13,305 nucleotides of DNA from Thomasclavelia sp. GTDB lineage: Bacteria > Bacillota_I > Bacilli_A > Erysipelotrichales > Erysipelotrichaceae. Within the stretch, counting starts at the first letter, position 1. Each line of letters starts with the position of its first letter. Below the pieces are notes generated by a model. It was given only the letters and a program-made list of their open reading frames with translations. It was not told the origin of the DNA and did not search any database. The stretch lies in NCBI GenBank assembly GCA_020024765.1, contig JAHHTG010000025.1, positions 1 to 13,305 on the forward strand. Reading direction: 5' to 3'. This document shows positions 1 to 7,336 of the stretch, piece after piece. Made by a program: the position numbers and the translations under genes.

Positions 1-100
1 CTCGCGCAGACCACGTTACCTCTTTAAGAGGAGGCTAGAAGGATAGGGCTATGCCCGATATAAGTAAACCACCAGCCTAGCTGGTGGATACTTATTGTGT
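1..100. other. Hairpin-rich non-coding end, possibly an IS200/IS605-type right end
   Basis: This stretch has no convincing coding frame but holds three stem-loops in a row. CCTC/GAGG pairs at 19-22 with 28-31, GGGC/GCCC at 46-49 with 53-56, and a long hairpin covers 60-95. The succession of short conserved-looking hairpins ending in one strong imperfect palindrome next to a gene end resembles the subterminal structure of IS200/IS605 elements, including the omega-RNA-like 3' ends of tnpB elements. No transposase is visible because the window starts here, and strand and family are uncertain. It could instead be the end of another structured RNA. The identification is pattern recollection, not a match that was run. 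Confidence 0.35.
60..95. repeat. Long imperfect hairpin just beyond the rhomboid gene
   Basis: ATAAGTA (60-66) pairs exactly with TACTTAT (89-95) and CCACCAGC (69-76) pairs exactly with GCTGGTGG (80-87), with a CTA loop and a small AA/A internal bulge: 15 base pairs in all. It lies five bases beyond the stop codon of the minus-strand rhomboid gene, so it may stop transcripts of that gene. No clean U-tract follows on either strand, so it is not a canonical intrinsic terminator. The bulged form is also typical of the subterminal hairpin that IS200/IS605 transposases recognise. The structure is certain, the role is not. Confidence 0.7.
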
Positions 101-679
101 TTAAATGTTTGAATCGGAATTACTAATTTGTCCTTTCTTGATAATTAATCCGATGCTAGCACCACTTAATCCGCCAATGATGTGAGTCATTTGAGAAATG
201 TTGTCGCTTGTAAATGTATTAATGATTTCACCTCCAAGATAGAAGATTGCGACGAAAATTAGTGTTACAGGAATACCTTCTTGATTGCCTGTAATCGAAG
301 ATAATAAGATAAATGCAAAGACAATGCCACTTGCTCCAAGTAAAATACTATTTGAGAAAATGTTGTGAACAATGCCTGTAATAAGTGCGACACCAATCAT
401 AATTGGAATCAAGTTATTGTGGTATTTCTCTTCTAAGATTGGCCCTAATAATAAGATATAAATCATATTATTAAAAAAGTGCGTCATATCAGCGTGGCCA
501 AAGACGTGGCCAATCAATCGAACATAAGTTAGTGGGTCACCAAGAGATGAACGATAAGTTGAAAAGAAAAGATAAGTGCTATCTTCAAAGAAGATTCCGG
601 CCACCGTTGCACAAAGACAAATGAGTACAAATGTCAAAGTAATTGGGGCATTAATATAGATTTTTAGATATTTTTTCAT
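101..679 (-). CDS. Rhomboid family intramembrane serine protease
   Basis: A 192-residue polytopic membrane protein with the rhomboid signature. The nucleophile motif GASG is at residues 115-118 (Ser117) and the partner histidine is His166 in QMTHIIGG, forming the Ser-His dyad. An HxxxN pair, His67 and Asn71 in a THFFNN motif, matches the oxyanion-site residues of GlpG. About six membrane segments are expected, the basic core size for bacterial rhomboids. Members cleave membrane proteins within or next to a transmembrane helix; the substrate here cannot be told. The gene is alone on the minus strand and divergent from the aminopeptidase. No Shine-Dalgarno precedes the ATG, but an extended -10 ends 6 bases before it, suggesting a leaderless mRNA. 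The C-terminal tail (GQISNSDSNI) is short and polar and ends beside the left-edge hairpins. Confidence 0.92.
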   Translation of the reverse strand: MKKYLKIYINAPITLTFVLICLCATVAGIFFEDSTYLFFSTYRSSLGDPLTYVRLIGHVFGHADMTHFFNNMIYILLLGPILEEKYHNNLIPIMIGVALITGIVHNIFSNSILLGASGIVFAFILLSSITGNQEGIPVTLIFVAIFYLGGEIINTFTSDNISQMTHIIGGLSGASIGLIIKKGQISNSDSNI

Positions 680-685
680 ACTACT

Positions 686-694
686 ATTATGCCA
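686..694 (-). promoter_or_regulatory. Extended -10 promoter of the rhomboid gene, predicted leaderless
   Basis: On the minus strand, TGG (694-692) is followed by CATAAT (691-686), then AGTAGT and the ATG at 679. The hexamer ends 6 bases before the A of ATG, exactly where transcription would start. No Shine-Dalgarno lies in between and no good -35 hexamer is seen, as is usual for TGn extended -10 promoters. Position and motif are seen; the leaderless start is inferred. Confidence 0.6.
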
Positions 695-719
695 TTTTTC
701 CGGGTAAAAGCCTAATTTG

Positions 720-728
720 TGGTAAAAT
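720..728 (+). promoter_or_regulatory. Extended -10 promoter of the aminopeptidase operon, predicted leaderless
   Basis: TGG (720-722) precedes TAAAAT (723-728), and the ATG is at 735, six bases further on. No Shine-Dalgarno is present. The string TTTGTGGTAAAAT recurs exactly at 7317-7329 before the PPC gene. A partial copy, GGGTAAAAG at 702-710, lies upstream. No clear -35 hexamer is seen at the usual spacing. Confidence 0.65.
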
Positions 729-734
729 TAAAAT

Positions 735-2486
735 ATGATTAGAGAAAGATTAAACGCTTTACGAAGCAAAATGATTGATAATCATGTAGATGTTTATTTC
801 ATCAATACAAGTGATTATCATATGTCGGAATATATTCCTGAGTATTTCAAGACATTACGTTATTTTTCAGGTTTTACCGGTTCTTTAGGACAATTAATTG
901 TCACAATGGACAGTGCGTATTTATTTGTCGATGGTCGTTACCATGGACAAGCTAGTCAAGAAACTGAGCAATATGGAATCGAAGTTCAAAAACTTGGAGT
1001 TAAAGGAGTTTTAAGTGCTGAAGATTTCTTGATTGAACATTGTCAAAAGATGGTAATCGGTTTTGATGGGCGATGCGTAAACTATGCCTTTACTAAAAAA
1101 CTAAGCATGAACGGCTTAAAATTAAAGAGTATTGACTTATATAGCGACATCTTTGAAGATCGTAAGCCTTTAGGCCAAGATCCACTTTATGAATTGGATA
1201 TTAAATATACTGGCCTTTCACGTAAAGAAAAACTTGATATTATTAAGCGTAGTTTAAATGGTAAGACTCATATTATTCAAAATCTTGAATCAATTGCCTA
1301 TTTATTAAATTTAAGAGGCAATGATATTGCCTATACACCAGTCTTCTTATCATTCATGGTGTTTGATCAAGATGATGTTTACTTATTCATTAATCAAGAA
1401 CGATTAAGTGATGCTATCCTTATGGCTTTATATGAAGATGGCGTTATTATTAAACCTTATGATGCTTATTATGACTTCATTAAGACATTAAAGAAATGTG
1501 TCATTTTATTGGATGAAAGCAAGGTTAACTTTGATGCCTATACAAGCCTTCATGATTCAAATAATATCTACCATATGCGTAGTATTGTTGAAGATATGAA
1601 AACTGTTAAGAATCCAGTTGAAATCGAAAACTTTAAGATGGCTCACATTTATGATGGTGTAGTTATGGTTCGTTTCTTAAAGTGGTTAAAGGAAACTGAT
1701 AAAGAAACATTAACTGAATATGATGTTAAAACTAAATTAAACAGTATGCGCCTTGAATATAAAGCCTTTGATTTAAGTTTTGAAACGATTGTTGGTTATA
1801 ACGCAAATGCTGCAATGATGCACTATACACCAACTAAAGATCGTCACGCTCAACTACACAATGAAGGTATCTTATTAGTTGATAGTGGTGGTCACTACTT
1901 TGAAGGTACAACAGATATCACACGTACAATTGCCTTAGGACCAGTTAGTGATAAGGTTAAACAATACTTCTCATTAGTCTTAAAGAGTATGTATAACTTA
2001 TCTGAAGTTAAGTTCTTAGATGGAATGTGTGGTTATCAATTAGATATCTTAGCACGTAAGGATTTATGGGAATTAGGTGTTGATTATCGTTGTGGTACAG
2101 GTCATGGTGTAGGTTATGCTTTAGCTGTTCATGAATGTCCGCCAAACGTTAGATATAGTCGTGATAGAGAAGGCGCTGATGTTGCTTTAAAACCAGGTCA
2201 TATTTTCTCAGATGAACCAGGTGTATATTTCGAGGGCGAATTTGGTATTCGTTGCGAAAACTTAGTCCTATGTAAACGTGCCTTCAATAATGAATATGGT
2301 ACATTTAATGAACTTGAAACAATTACGGTTGTACCATTCGATTTAGATTTAATTGACAAACAATATCTAGATCAAAAGACAATTGATGTGTTAAATAATT
2401 ACCATCAAAGAGTCTATGAAACATTATGCCCATACCTAAATGAAGAGGAATGTGCATTCTTGAAAGAAGCTACAAGGAGAATTTAA
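735..2486 (+). CDS. Xaa-Pro aminopeptidase, large three-domain M24B family
   Basis: A cytosolic metallopeptidase of 583 residues that removes an N-terminal residue when proline is second, a step in using proline-containing peptides. The pita-bread M24 domain (about residues 290-520) carries the full dinuclear-metal ligand set: Asp383 (LLVDSGG), Asp394 (TTDITRT), His457 (GTGHGVG), Glu494 (SDEPGVY) and Glu508 (IRCENL), plus His467 in VHECPP. Two creatinase-type N-terminal domains precede it (about 1-150 and 150-290) and a short M24 C-terminal extension follows. The length fits the roughly 590-residue XPNPEP1-like group rather than the shorter E. coli PepP group. It is first in a three-gene operon. 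The ATG at 735 follows a TGGTAAAAT element by six bases with no Shine-Dalgarno. Its stop overlaps the next start (TAATG). Confidence 0.95.
   Translation: MIRERLNALRSKMIDNHVDVYFINTSDYHMSEYIPEYFKTLRYFSGFTGSLGQLIVTMDSAYLFVDGRYHGQASQETEQYGIEVQKLGVKGVLSAEDFLIEHCQKMVIGFDGRCVNYAFTKKLSMNGLKLKSIDLYSDIFEDRKPLGQDPLYELDIKYTGLSRKEKLDIIKRSLNGKTHIIQNLESIAYLLNLRGNDIAYTPVFLSFMVFDQDDVYLFINQERLSDAILMALYEDGVIIKPYDAYYDFIKTLKKCVILLDESKVNFDAYTSLHDSNNIYHMRSIVEDMKTVKNPVEIENFKMAHIYDGVVMVRFLKWLKETDKETLTEYDVKTKLNSMRLEYKAFDLSFETIVGYNANAAMMHYTPTKDRHAQLHNEGILLVDSGGHYFEGTTDITRTIALGPVSDKVKQYFSLVLKSMYNLSEVKFLDGMCGYQLDILARKDLWELGVDYRCGTGHGVGYALAVHECPPNVRYSRDREGADVALKPGHIFSDEPGVYFEGEFGIRCENLVLCKRAFNNEYGTFNELETITVVPFDLDLIDKQYLDQKTIDVLNNYHQRVYETLCPYLNEEECAFLKEATRRI
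2474..2480 (+). promoter_or_regulatory. Ribosome binding site that sets the exonuclease III start
   Basis: AAGGAGA ends five bases before the ATG at 2486. It favours this start over an in-frame ATG at 2450, which would add twelve residues overlapping the aminopeptidase and precede the conserved MKIINWNVNG N-terminus. Confidence 0.85.
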
Positions 2487-3244
2487 TGAAGATTATCAAT
2501 TGGAACGTAAATGGTCTTAGAGCGTGTTTGACAAAGGGTTTGTTGGAATTTATTGAGGCTGAAAACCCTGATATTATCGCTTTTGAAGAAACAAAGATGC
2601 AAGAGTCCCAATTAACCCAAGATTTCCCGGGGTATTATCGTTATATGAATTCTGCTGTACGTAAAGGTTATTCGGGTACGATGGTTTTAACGAAAGTGAA
2701 ACCAATTAGTGTCTCATATGACCTTGAAGGTGAAGAAGAACCATTAGAAGGTCGGGTTATTACTTTAGAATATCCCGACTTCTATTTGGTTGTTGCCTAT
2801 GTACCTAACTCAAAAGAGGGCTTGTTACGCTTGCCTTATCGAATGTATTGGGAAGATTTATTACGCAAACATCTTCAAAAACTTGACCAAATTAAACCAG
2901 TTGTCTATACAGGTGATTTAAACGTTGCTCATGAAGAGATTGATTTAAAGAATCCTGCAACAAATCATAAATCAGCTGGTTTCAGTGATGAAGAACGCGC
3001 TAAGTTTACAGAATTATTAGCGGCTGGTTTTACCGATACATTTAGAACTTTATATCCTGAAACTGTAAAATATAGTTGGTGGTCATATCGCTTTAGCGCA
3101 CGTGCAAAAGGTATTGGTTGGCGGATTGACTATTTTGTGGTATCAAACCGTTTCATGGAACATGTTTTGGACAGCAAAATTTATGATGAGGTCTTAGGAT
3201 CAGATCATTGTCCAGTCACTTTATTAATTGATTATGAATATTAA
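2486..3244 (+). CDS. exoA: Exodeoxyribonuclease III / AP endonuclease
   Basis: A DNA repair enzyme of the Xth family (252 residues) that cuts at abasic sites and removes 3' blocking groups in base excision repair. The catalytic set of the exonuclease-endonuclease-phosphatase fold is complete: Asn7 (NWNVNG), Glu35 (FEETK), Tyr105 (VAYVPNS), Asp144 and Asn146 (TGDLNVAH), and Asp240-His241 (GSDHCP). The ARAKGIGWRIDY stretch is also typical of Xth. Length is normal for the Bacillus ExoA type. The first base of the ATG is the last base of the aminopeptidase stop, implying translational coupling, and a strong AAGGAGA site precedes it. Its 3' end overlaps the GH13 gene by 11 bases. Nothing links it functionally to its neighbours. 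Confidence 0.95.
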   Translation: MKIINWNVNGLRACLTKGLLEFIEAENPDIIAFEETKMQESQLTQDFPGYYRYMNSAVRKGYSGTMVLTKVKPISVSYDLEGEEEPLEGRVITLEYPDFYLVVAYVPNSKEGLLRLPYRMYWEDLLRKHLQKLDQIKPVVYTGDLNVAHEEIDLKNPATNHKSAGFSDEERAKFTELLAAGFTDTFRTLYPETVKYSWWSYRFSARAKGIGWRIDYFVVSNRFMEHVLDSKIYDEVLGSDHCPVTLLIDYEY

Positions 3245-5057
3245 TGAAAATAGTCGGATTGCCGACATCTTAAAAAGTCCACTAGGTTATGATATTTTAA
3301 CAAAGGCTTTAATGAGCGCAAATATTGACCGGAAGATTCTTGATAAGAAGATAATTCAAAGAATGAAGATTAAACAATTACGTTTATTCTTAGGCCAAGA
3401 TTTTATTAGTGCTTTAATTGAACTTCTAAATATCAACATTGATGAAACTTTTGATCCAGTTACTACCGAAAGTCATGAATGGTATAAAGAAGGAATTTTT
3501 TATCAAATCTATCCCAAGTCTTTTAAGGATAGTAATGATGATGGAATTGGTGATATTAATGGAATTATTTCAGAACTTGATTATCTTCAAGATCTAGGAG
3601 TTAATGCCTTATGGTTATCACCGATTTATGATTCGCCATTAGCTGATAATGGCTATGATATTCGCGATTATCGCAAGATTCTTGATACTTTTGGAACAAT
3701 GGAAGACTTTGAACATTTATTATCTGAGGTTCATAAGCGAGGCATGCGTTTAATCATGGATTTAGTTGTGAATCATACTTCAGATGAACATGAGTGGTTT
3801 AAAGAATGTGTTAAAGGCAATCCCAAATATCGTGATTATTATATTTTAAAAGATAAGCCTAATAATTGGACTTCATGGTTTAGTGGTTCTGCTTGGCGCA
3901 AACTTGATAATGGCAAGTATGCTTTGCATCTTTTTGCTAATAAGCAAATCGACTTGAATTTTGAGAATCCAGCAGTTCGCAATGAAGTTAATGAGATTGT
4001 TAGGTTTTGGCTTGATAAGGGGGTTGATGGTTTCCGAATGGATGTCATTAACTTAATTTCCAAAAGCAATTTTAAAGATGGCGATGAAACAGTTTATAAA
4101 TTAATGGGGATACGTGGAATTGAAAAATATTTCTATGGTCCAAAACTTCACCAGTATCTTAGAGAAATTCATGATGAAGCCTTTGAACCCTATCATGCAG
4201 TAAGCATTGGTGAAGCACCAGGCATTGGTTTAAAAACAGCCGCTTTATTAACACAACCTAGCCGACATGAATTGGATATGTTGTTTAATTTTGATGTTTT
4301 GGAGACGCCAGGCCATGCTCGATTTGATGATTATGATTTTGATTTAAAATATTTAAAAACTTATTACAAGGAATGGATGGAGGATTATCCACTTGGTTCG
4401 CAAATGGCCTTATTTTTTGAGAACCATGATAATCCACGAATGATCTCAAAAGTTAATCACAGCCATAAATACGCTAATCAAATTGGCAAATTGCTTGCCA
4501 CAATGCAATTGACATTAAAGGGCACACCTTTTATCTTTGAAGGTCAAGAACTTGGAATGACTAATAACCATTTTAAAAACATTGACGAAATAAGTGATAT
4601 TGAATCAAAAAACAAGTATATTGAACTTGGTTCAAATGACGAAGCCTTTAAGAGAGTTTTGGCCGGTAGTCGTGATCACACAAGAACACCTATGGCATTT
4701 GATGATAGTTGTTATGGTGGTTTTAGCAAAGTTAAACCTTGGTTAAAACCACATTATGATTTGAAACATCTTAATGTGAAAAGTGAATCGGCAGATGCGA
4801 ATTCAATCTTAAATTATTATCGTAAGTTAATTAAATTTAGGAGCGAGCATATTGAAACATTCGCTTATGCACCAGTAAAGTTCTTAGATACCAATGAGTA
4901 TCTCATGGTTTACCAAAGAGACAATTATCAAATAATTCTTAATTTAGGCCCTACCAAACAAATATTCAAGGTATCTGGCAAGATTATTTTCAACAACTAT
5001 GATGACTTTGATGTCACGTTAGAAGCTTATCAATGTTTAGTTGTTTTATTACACTAA
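3234..5057 (+). CDS. GH13 alpha-glucosidase, oligo-1,6-glucosidase type, with N-terminal helical domain
   Basis: A cytosolic glycoside hydrolase (607 residues) expected to release glucose from isomalto-oligosaccharides. Residues about 80-540 are a GH13 barrel: YQIYPKSFKDSNDDGIGD near the start, MDLVVNHTSD (region I), GFRMDVINLISK with nucleophile Asp270 (region II), GEAPG with acid/base Glu327 (region III), and ENHDNPR with stabiliser Asp399 (region IV). Val271 after the nucleophile is the residue that marks alpha-1,6 specificity in Bacillus oligo-1,6-glucosidase and yeast isomaltase, where alpha-1,4 enzymes have Ala or Thr. A short beta domain ends the protein. The first 75 or so residues are an unusual helical domain before the barrel. 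The ATG at 3234 overlaps exoA by 11 bases without a clear Shine-Dalgarno. A TTG at 3228 and an ATG at 3312 are possible alternatives. Trehalose-6-phosphate hydrolase is a less likely alternative. Confidence 0.88.
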   Translation: MNINENSRIADILKSPLGYDILTKALMSANIDRKILDKKIIQRMKIKQLRLFLGQDFISALIELLNINIDETFDPVTTESHEWYKEGIFYQIYPKSFKDSNDDGIGDINGIISELDYLQDLGVNALWLSPIYDSPLADNGYDIRDYRKILDTFGTMEDFEHLLSEVHKRGMRLIMDLVVNHTSDEHEWFKECVKGNPKYRDYYILKDKPNNWTSWFSGSAWRKLDNGKYALHLFANKQIDLNFENPAVRNEVNEIVRFWLDKGVDGFRMDVINLISKSNFKDGDETVYKLMGIRGIEKYFYGPKLHQYLREIHDEAFEPYHAVSIGEAPGIGLKTAALLTQPSRHELDMLFNFDVLETPGHARFDDYDFDLKYLKTYYKEWMEDYPLGSQMALFFENHDNPRMISKVNHSHKYANQIGKLLATMQLTLKGTPFIFEGQELGMTNNHFKNIDEISDIESKNKYIELGSNDEAFKRVLAGSRDHTRTPMAFDDSCYGGFSKVKPWLKPHYDLKHLNVKSESADANSILNYYRKLIKFRSEHIETFAYAPVKFLDTNEYLMVYQRDNYQIILNLGPTKQIFKVSGKIIFNNYDDFDVTLEAYQCLVVLLH

Positions 5058-5066
5058 CAAATGCAC

Positions 5067-5072
5067 TATAAT
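5067..5072 (+). promoter_or_regulatory. -10 box of the pepV promoter
   Basis: A perfect TATAAT lies just after the GH13 stop. Transcription would start near 5079, giving a leader of about 20 bases that contains the CGGAGG site. The -35 is weak: TTTTAT at 5044-5049 has 17-base spacing. This suggests pepV has its own promoter separate from operon 1. Confidence 0.55.
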
Positions 5073-5084
5073 TAATAAAAAGAA

Positions 5085-5090
5085 CGGAGG
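5085..5090 (+). promoter_or_regulatory. Ribosome binding site of pepV
   Basis: CGGAGG is followed by T and seven bases separate the hexamer from the ATG at 5098. This fixes the start there. An upstream in-frame extension from 5041 would read through the promoter and the ribosome binding site. Confidence 0.85.
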
Positions 5091-5097
5091 TCTTTAT

Positions 5098-6447
5098 ATG
5101 ATCAATGAATTTTTAGAAAAAAATAAACAAAATATGATCGACGATTTAACTAAGTTGGTTTCGTACAACTCAGTATATAGCGAAGATGCATTACCTTTCG
5201 GTAAAACAAATCAAGAAGTTTTAGCAGAAGCTTTAAGTTTAATGGAACGTGAAGGCTTAAAGACAACTAATTTAGATAATTACTGTGGTTTTGGTGAAGT
5301 AGGTCAAGGCGATGAATTAATTGGTATTCTTGCTCACCTAGATGTAGTTCCTGCAGGTGAAGGATGGAGTAGTGATCCATTCGTTGTAAGAAATGATGGT
5401 GAATTTTTATATGGCCGTGGTGTAACTGATGACAAAGGACCAGTTATTGCTTCACTATATGCTTTAAAGTATTTAATCGAAACTAAATATCCATTCAAGA
5501 AGCGTGTACGTTTAATCGTTGGATGTAATGAAGAAACAGGTTCAAAATGTATTGAACACTATGTTGAAAAAGAAGGCCATATCGATATGGGCTTTACACC
5601 AGATGGTAATTTCCCTGGTATCTTTGCGGAAAAAGGTGTCTTAAGAGGTACGATTTCAGCAACTAACTCAAAGATTATTAATATTTATGGTGGCGATGCT
5701 GAAAACGTAGTATGTAAGAAGATTGTGGTTGAATTACCTATTGGTTCATATGATGAATCAGCTCTTAATGAATTTTTCAGAGACAACAATATCGAATATA
5801 ATTTAATCAAGACAGAAAAATCAATCACAATGACAGTCTTTGGTAAAGCTGCACATGCTTCAACTCCTGAACAAGGCGTGAATGCAATGTCTTACTTAAT
5901 GGAAGGTTTATATCGCGCTGATTTCGATGACGAATTAGTAACTTTCTATCATAATCGTATTGCTTTAACTCATCACGGTGAACTATTCAAAGCTAATCAA
6001 TTTGATGATGAATATACAGATTTAACACTTAACGTTGGAGTTATCAGTAAATCTCAAAACGTAATCACATTAACAGTTGATACACGTTTCCCTGTTAAGG
6101 CTAATCCCGAAGATGTTAAGAACTTATTCATGAAATCTTTAAATATGGGTAATGTACGTTTCGAAATTTCAGAACTTGCAAATCCTTTATTCTTTGATGT
6201 GAATATTCCAATGATTCAAGCAATGTTAAAAGCATATAAAGATGTCACTGGTGAACAAGATGCTGAAATGGAAGCAATTGGTGGTGGCACATATGCAAAA
6301 GCTATCCACAATTGTATCGCATTCGGATGTGAATTCCCTGGTGAGAATTGCCATATTCACGATGCTGATGAATCATTAAATATTGCAAATTTCTTAAAAC
6401 AAGTGCATATCTATATTGAAGCAATTAAGAATTTAAACGAGGCGTAA
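5098..6447 (+). CDS. pepV: M20 family dipeptidase, PepV type
   Basis: A zinc-dependent cytosolic dipeptidase (449 residues) that splits dipeptides, including ones containing unusual residues, in peptide use. The cocatalytic metal site is complete: His80 (AHLDVVP), Asp111 (VTDDKGP), catalytic Glu145 with Glu146 (CNEETGS), Asp169 (TPDGNFP) and His421 near the C-terminus (IHDADES). The small lid domain has the AHASTPEQG motif that supplies the transition-state histidine. Length is close to the Lactobacillus PepV proteins (about 470). It follows the GH13 gene by 40 bases with its own likely TATAAT promoter and a strong CGGAGG site. One base separates it from the HAD gene, so the two are probably co-transcribed. 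With the Xaa-Pro aminopeptidase upstream it points to active intracellular peptide breakdown. Confidence 0.93.
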   Translation: MINEFLEKNKQNMIDDLTKLVSYNSVYSEDALPFGKTNQEVLAEALSLMEREGLKTTNLDNYCGFGEVGQGDELIGILAHLDVVPAGEGWSSDPFVVRNDGEFLYGRGVTDDKGPVIASLYALKYLIETKYPFKKRVRLIVGCNEETGSKCIEHYVEKEGHIDMGFTPDGNFPGIFAEKGVLRGTISATNSKIINIYGGDAENVVCKKIVVELPIGSYDESALNEFFRDNNIEYNLIKTEKSITMTVFGKAAHASTPEQGVNAMSYLMEGLYRADFDDELVTFYHNRIALTHHGELFKANQFDDEYTDLTLNVGVISKSQNVITLTVDTRFPVKANPEDVKNLFMKSLNMGNVRFEISELANPLFFDVNIPMIQAMLKAYKDVTGEQDAEMEAIGGGTYAKAIHNCIAFGCEFPGENCHIHDADESLNIANFLKQVHIYIEAIKNLNEA

Positions 6448-6448
6448 G

Positions 6449-7273
6449 ATGAAGAAAGTTAAAATGGCCCTTATTTATGACTTTGATAAAACATTGTCTC
6501 CTAAGGACATGCAAGAATTTCATCTTTTAAAACGTCTAGGCTACCAAGATCCATCTGCTTTCTGGGGCAAATGTCTAGAACTATCTAAGAAATGTAATAT
6601 GGATGGTATTTTGGCTTATATGTACTTAGCGGCAATTGAGAATCCTGAAATGACTAGGGAATCGCTTGTTGAAGAAGGTTCTTATATTAAACTATTTAAG
6701 GGTGTTGACACTTGGTTTGATCGCATCAATGCCTATGGTTTAGAACACAATATCGAAATCGAACACTATATTATTTCTAGTGGTATCAAAGAAATGATTG
6801 AAGGAACTTCAATTGCTGATAAATTTAAACAAATTTATGCATGTAGTTATTATTATGGCGAGGATGGTAAGGCAAAATGGCCTTCACGCGTCATCAACTA
6901 TACAACTAAGACTCAATACTTATTCCGTATTAACAAAGGTGTCTTAGATGAAACCAACGATTTTGATTTAAATAAATCAACACCTGATGAAGAAAAATAC
7001 ATCCCATTAAGCCGTATGGTTTACTTTGGCGATGGGCTTACAGATGTGCCTTCAATGAAAGTTGTTGGTGATAATGGTGGTAATACAATTGCTGTCTTTA
7101 GAGATAGCAATCGCGATAAAGGACCACGTGAATTAGCGCGCGAACTATATAAAGACAAACGTGCTACATTTATGGCGAAAGCCGATTATAGCGAGGGCAG
7201 TCGTATCGATCAAATCATCAAAGGAATTATTGATAAGACTGAAGCTGATATGAAATTGGATGATTATCGTTAA
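6449..7273 (+). CDS. HAD superfamily phosphatase (phosphoserine phosphatase-like)
   Basis: A 274-residue cytosolic haloacid dehalogenase-type hydrolase of unknown substrate. Motif I is DFDKT with nucleophile Asp11 and acid/base Asp13. Motif II is the YIISSG serine pair at 110-111. Motif III is probably a lysine near 154-163. Motif IV is FGDGLTD with Asp195 and Asp199 for magnesium. The roughly 90 residues between motifs I and II form a helical cap of the type seen in the HAD-IB (SerB-like) group, but the protein is longer than SerB and has an acidic insertion before motif IV. It starts one base after the pepV stop, with a weak GAGG site at 6439-6442. Its stop codon is built into the terminator stem that ends this operon. 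Confidence 0.85.
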   Translation: MKKVKMALIYDFDKTLSPKDMQEFHLLKRLGYQDPSAFWGKCLELSKKCNMDGILAYMYLAAIENPEMTRESLVEEGSYIKLFKGVDTWFDRINAYGLEHNIEIEHYIISSGIKEMIEGTSIADKFKQIYACSYYYGEDGKAKWPSRVINYTTKTQYLFRINKGVLDETNDFDLNKSTPDEEKYIPLSRMVYFGDGLTDVPSMKVVGDNGGNTIAVFRDSNRDKGPRELARELYKDKRATFMAKADYSEGSRIDQIIKGIIDKTEADMKLDDYR

Positions 7274-7286
7274 TCATCCTTTTTTC
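7258..7286 (+). terminator. Intrinsic terminator overlapping the HAD stop codon
   Basis: GGATGATTA (7258-7266) pairs perfectly with TAATCATCC (7271-7279) around a TCGT loop, nine base pairs, followed by a run of six T (7280-7285). The TAA stop of the HAD gene (7271-7273) starts the 3' arm of the stem. It separates the pepV operon from the next promoter about 40 bases on. Confidence 0.9.
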
Positions 7287-7320
7287 TTGTTGCATAATGC
7301 CTAAGAGTGTGCCATTTTTG

Positions 7321-7329
7321 TGGTAAAAT
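7321..7329 (+). promoter_or_regulatory. Extended -10 promoter of the PPC-to-hydrolase operon, predicted leaderless
   Basis: TGG (7321-7323) precedes TAAAAT (7324-7329), and the ATG at 7337 comes seven bases later with no Shine-Dalgarno. The 13-base string TTTGTGGTAAAAT matches the aminopeptidase promoter exactly. GCCATTTTT (7311-7319) is also found in the other promoter region at 691-699. No -35 hexamer is apparent. Confidence 0.65.
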
Positions 7330-7336
7330 ACTTAGT

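Noticed and set aside
1..40. Possible tail of a tnpB or other coding gene at the left edge
   Set aside because: Short open stretches run to stops in each frame, but none is long enough or shows a motif to support a coding call.
3839..4069. Minus-strand open frame inside the GH13 gene
   Set aside because: It is the antisense of the conserved barrel, without a ribosome binding site or recognisable motifs.
5041..5097. Upstream extension of the PepV reading frame
   Set aside because: It overlaps the GH13 end and reads through a TATAAT box and the CGGAGG site; the family starts close to the ATG at 5098.
7259..7278. Palindrome GATGATTA/TAATCATC as a Fur or Zur operator
   Set aside because: The halves are separated by four bases and followed by a T-run, which fits a terminator. 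It lacks the spacing of the known Fur or Zur boxes and lies upstream of the PPC promoter rather than over it.
7307..7336. GTG start ten codons upstream for the PPC protein
   Set aside because: The extension would translate the promoter itself (TGGTAAAAT), has no ribosome binding site, and the family N-terminus matches the ATG at 7337.
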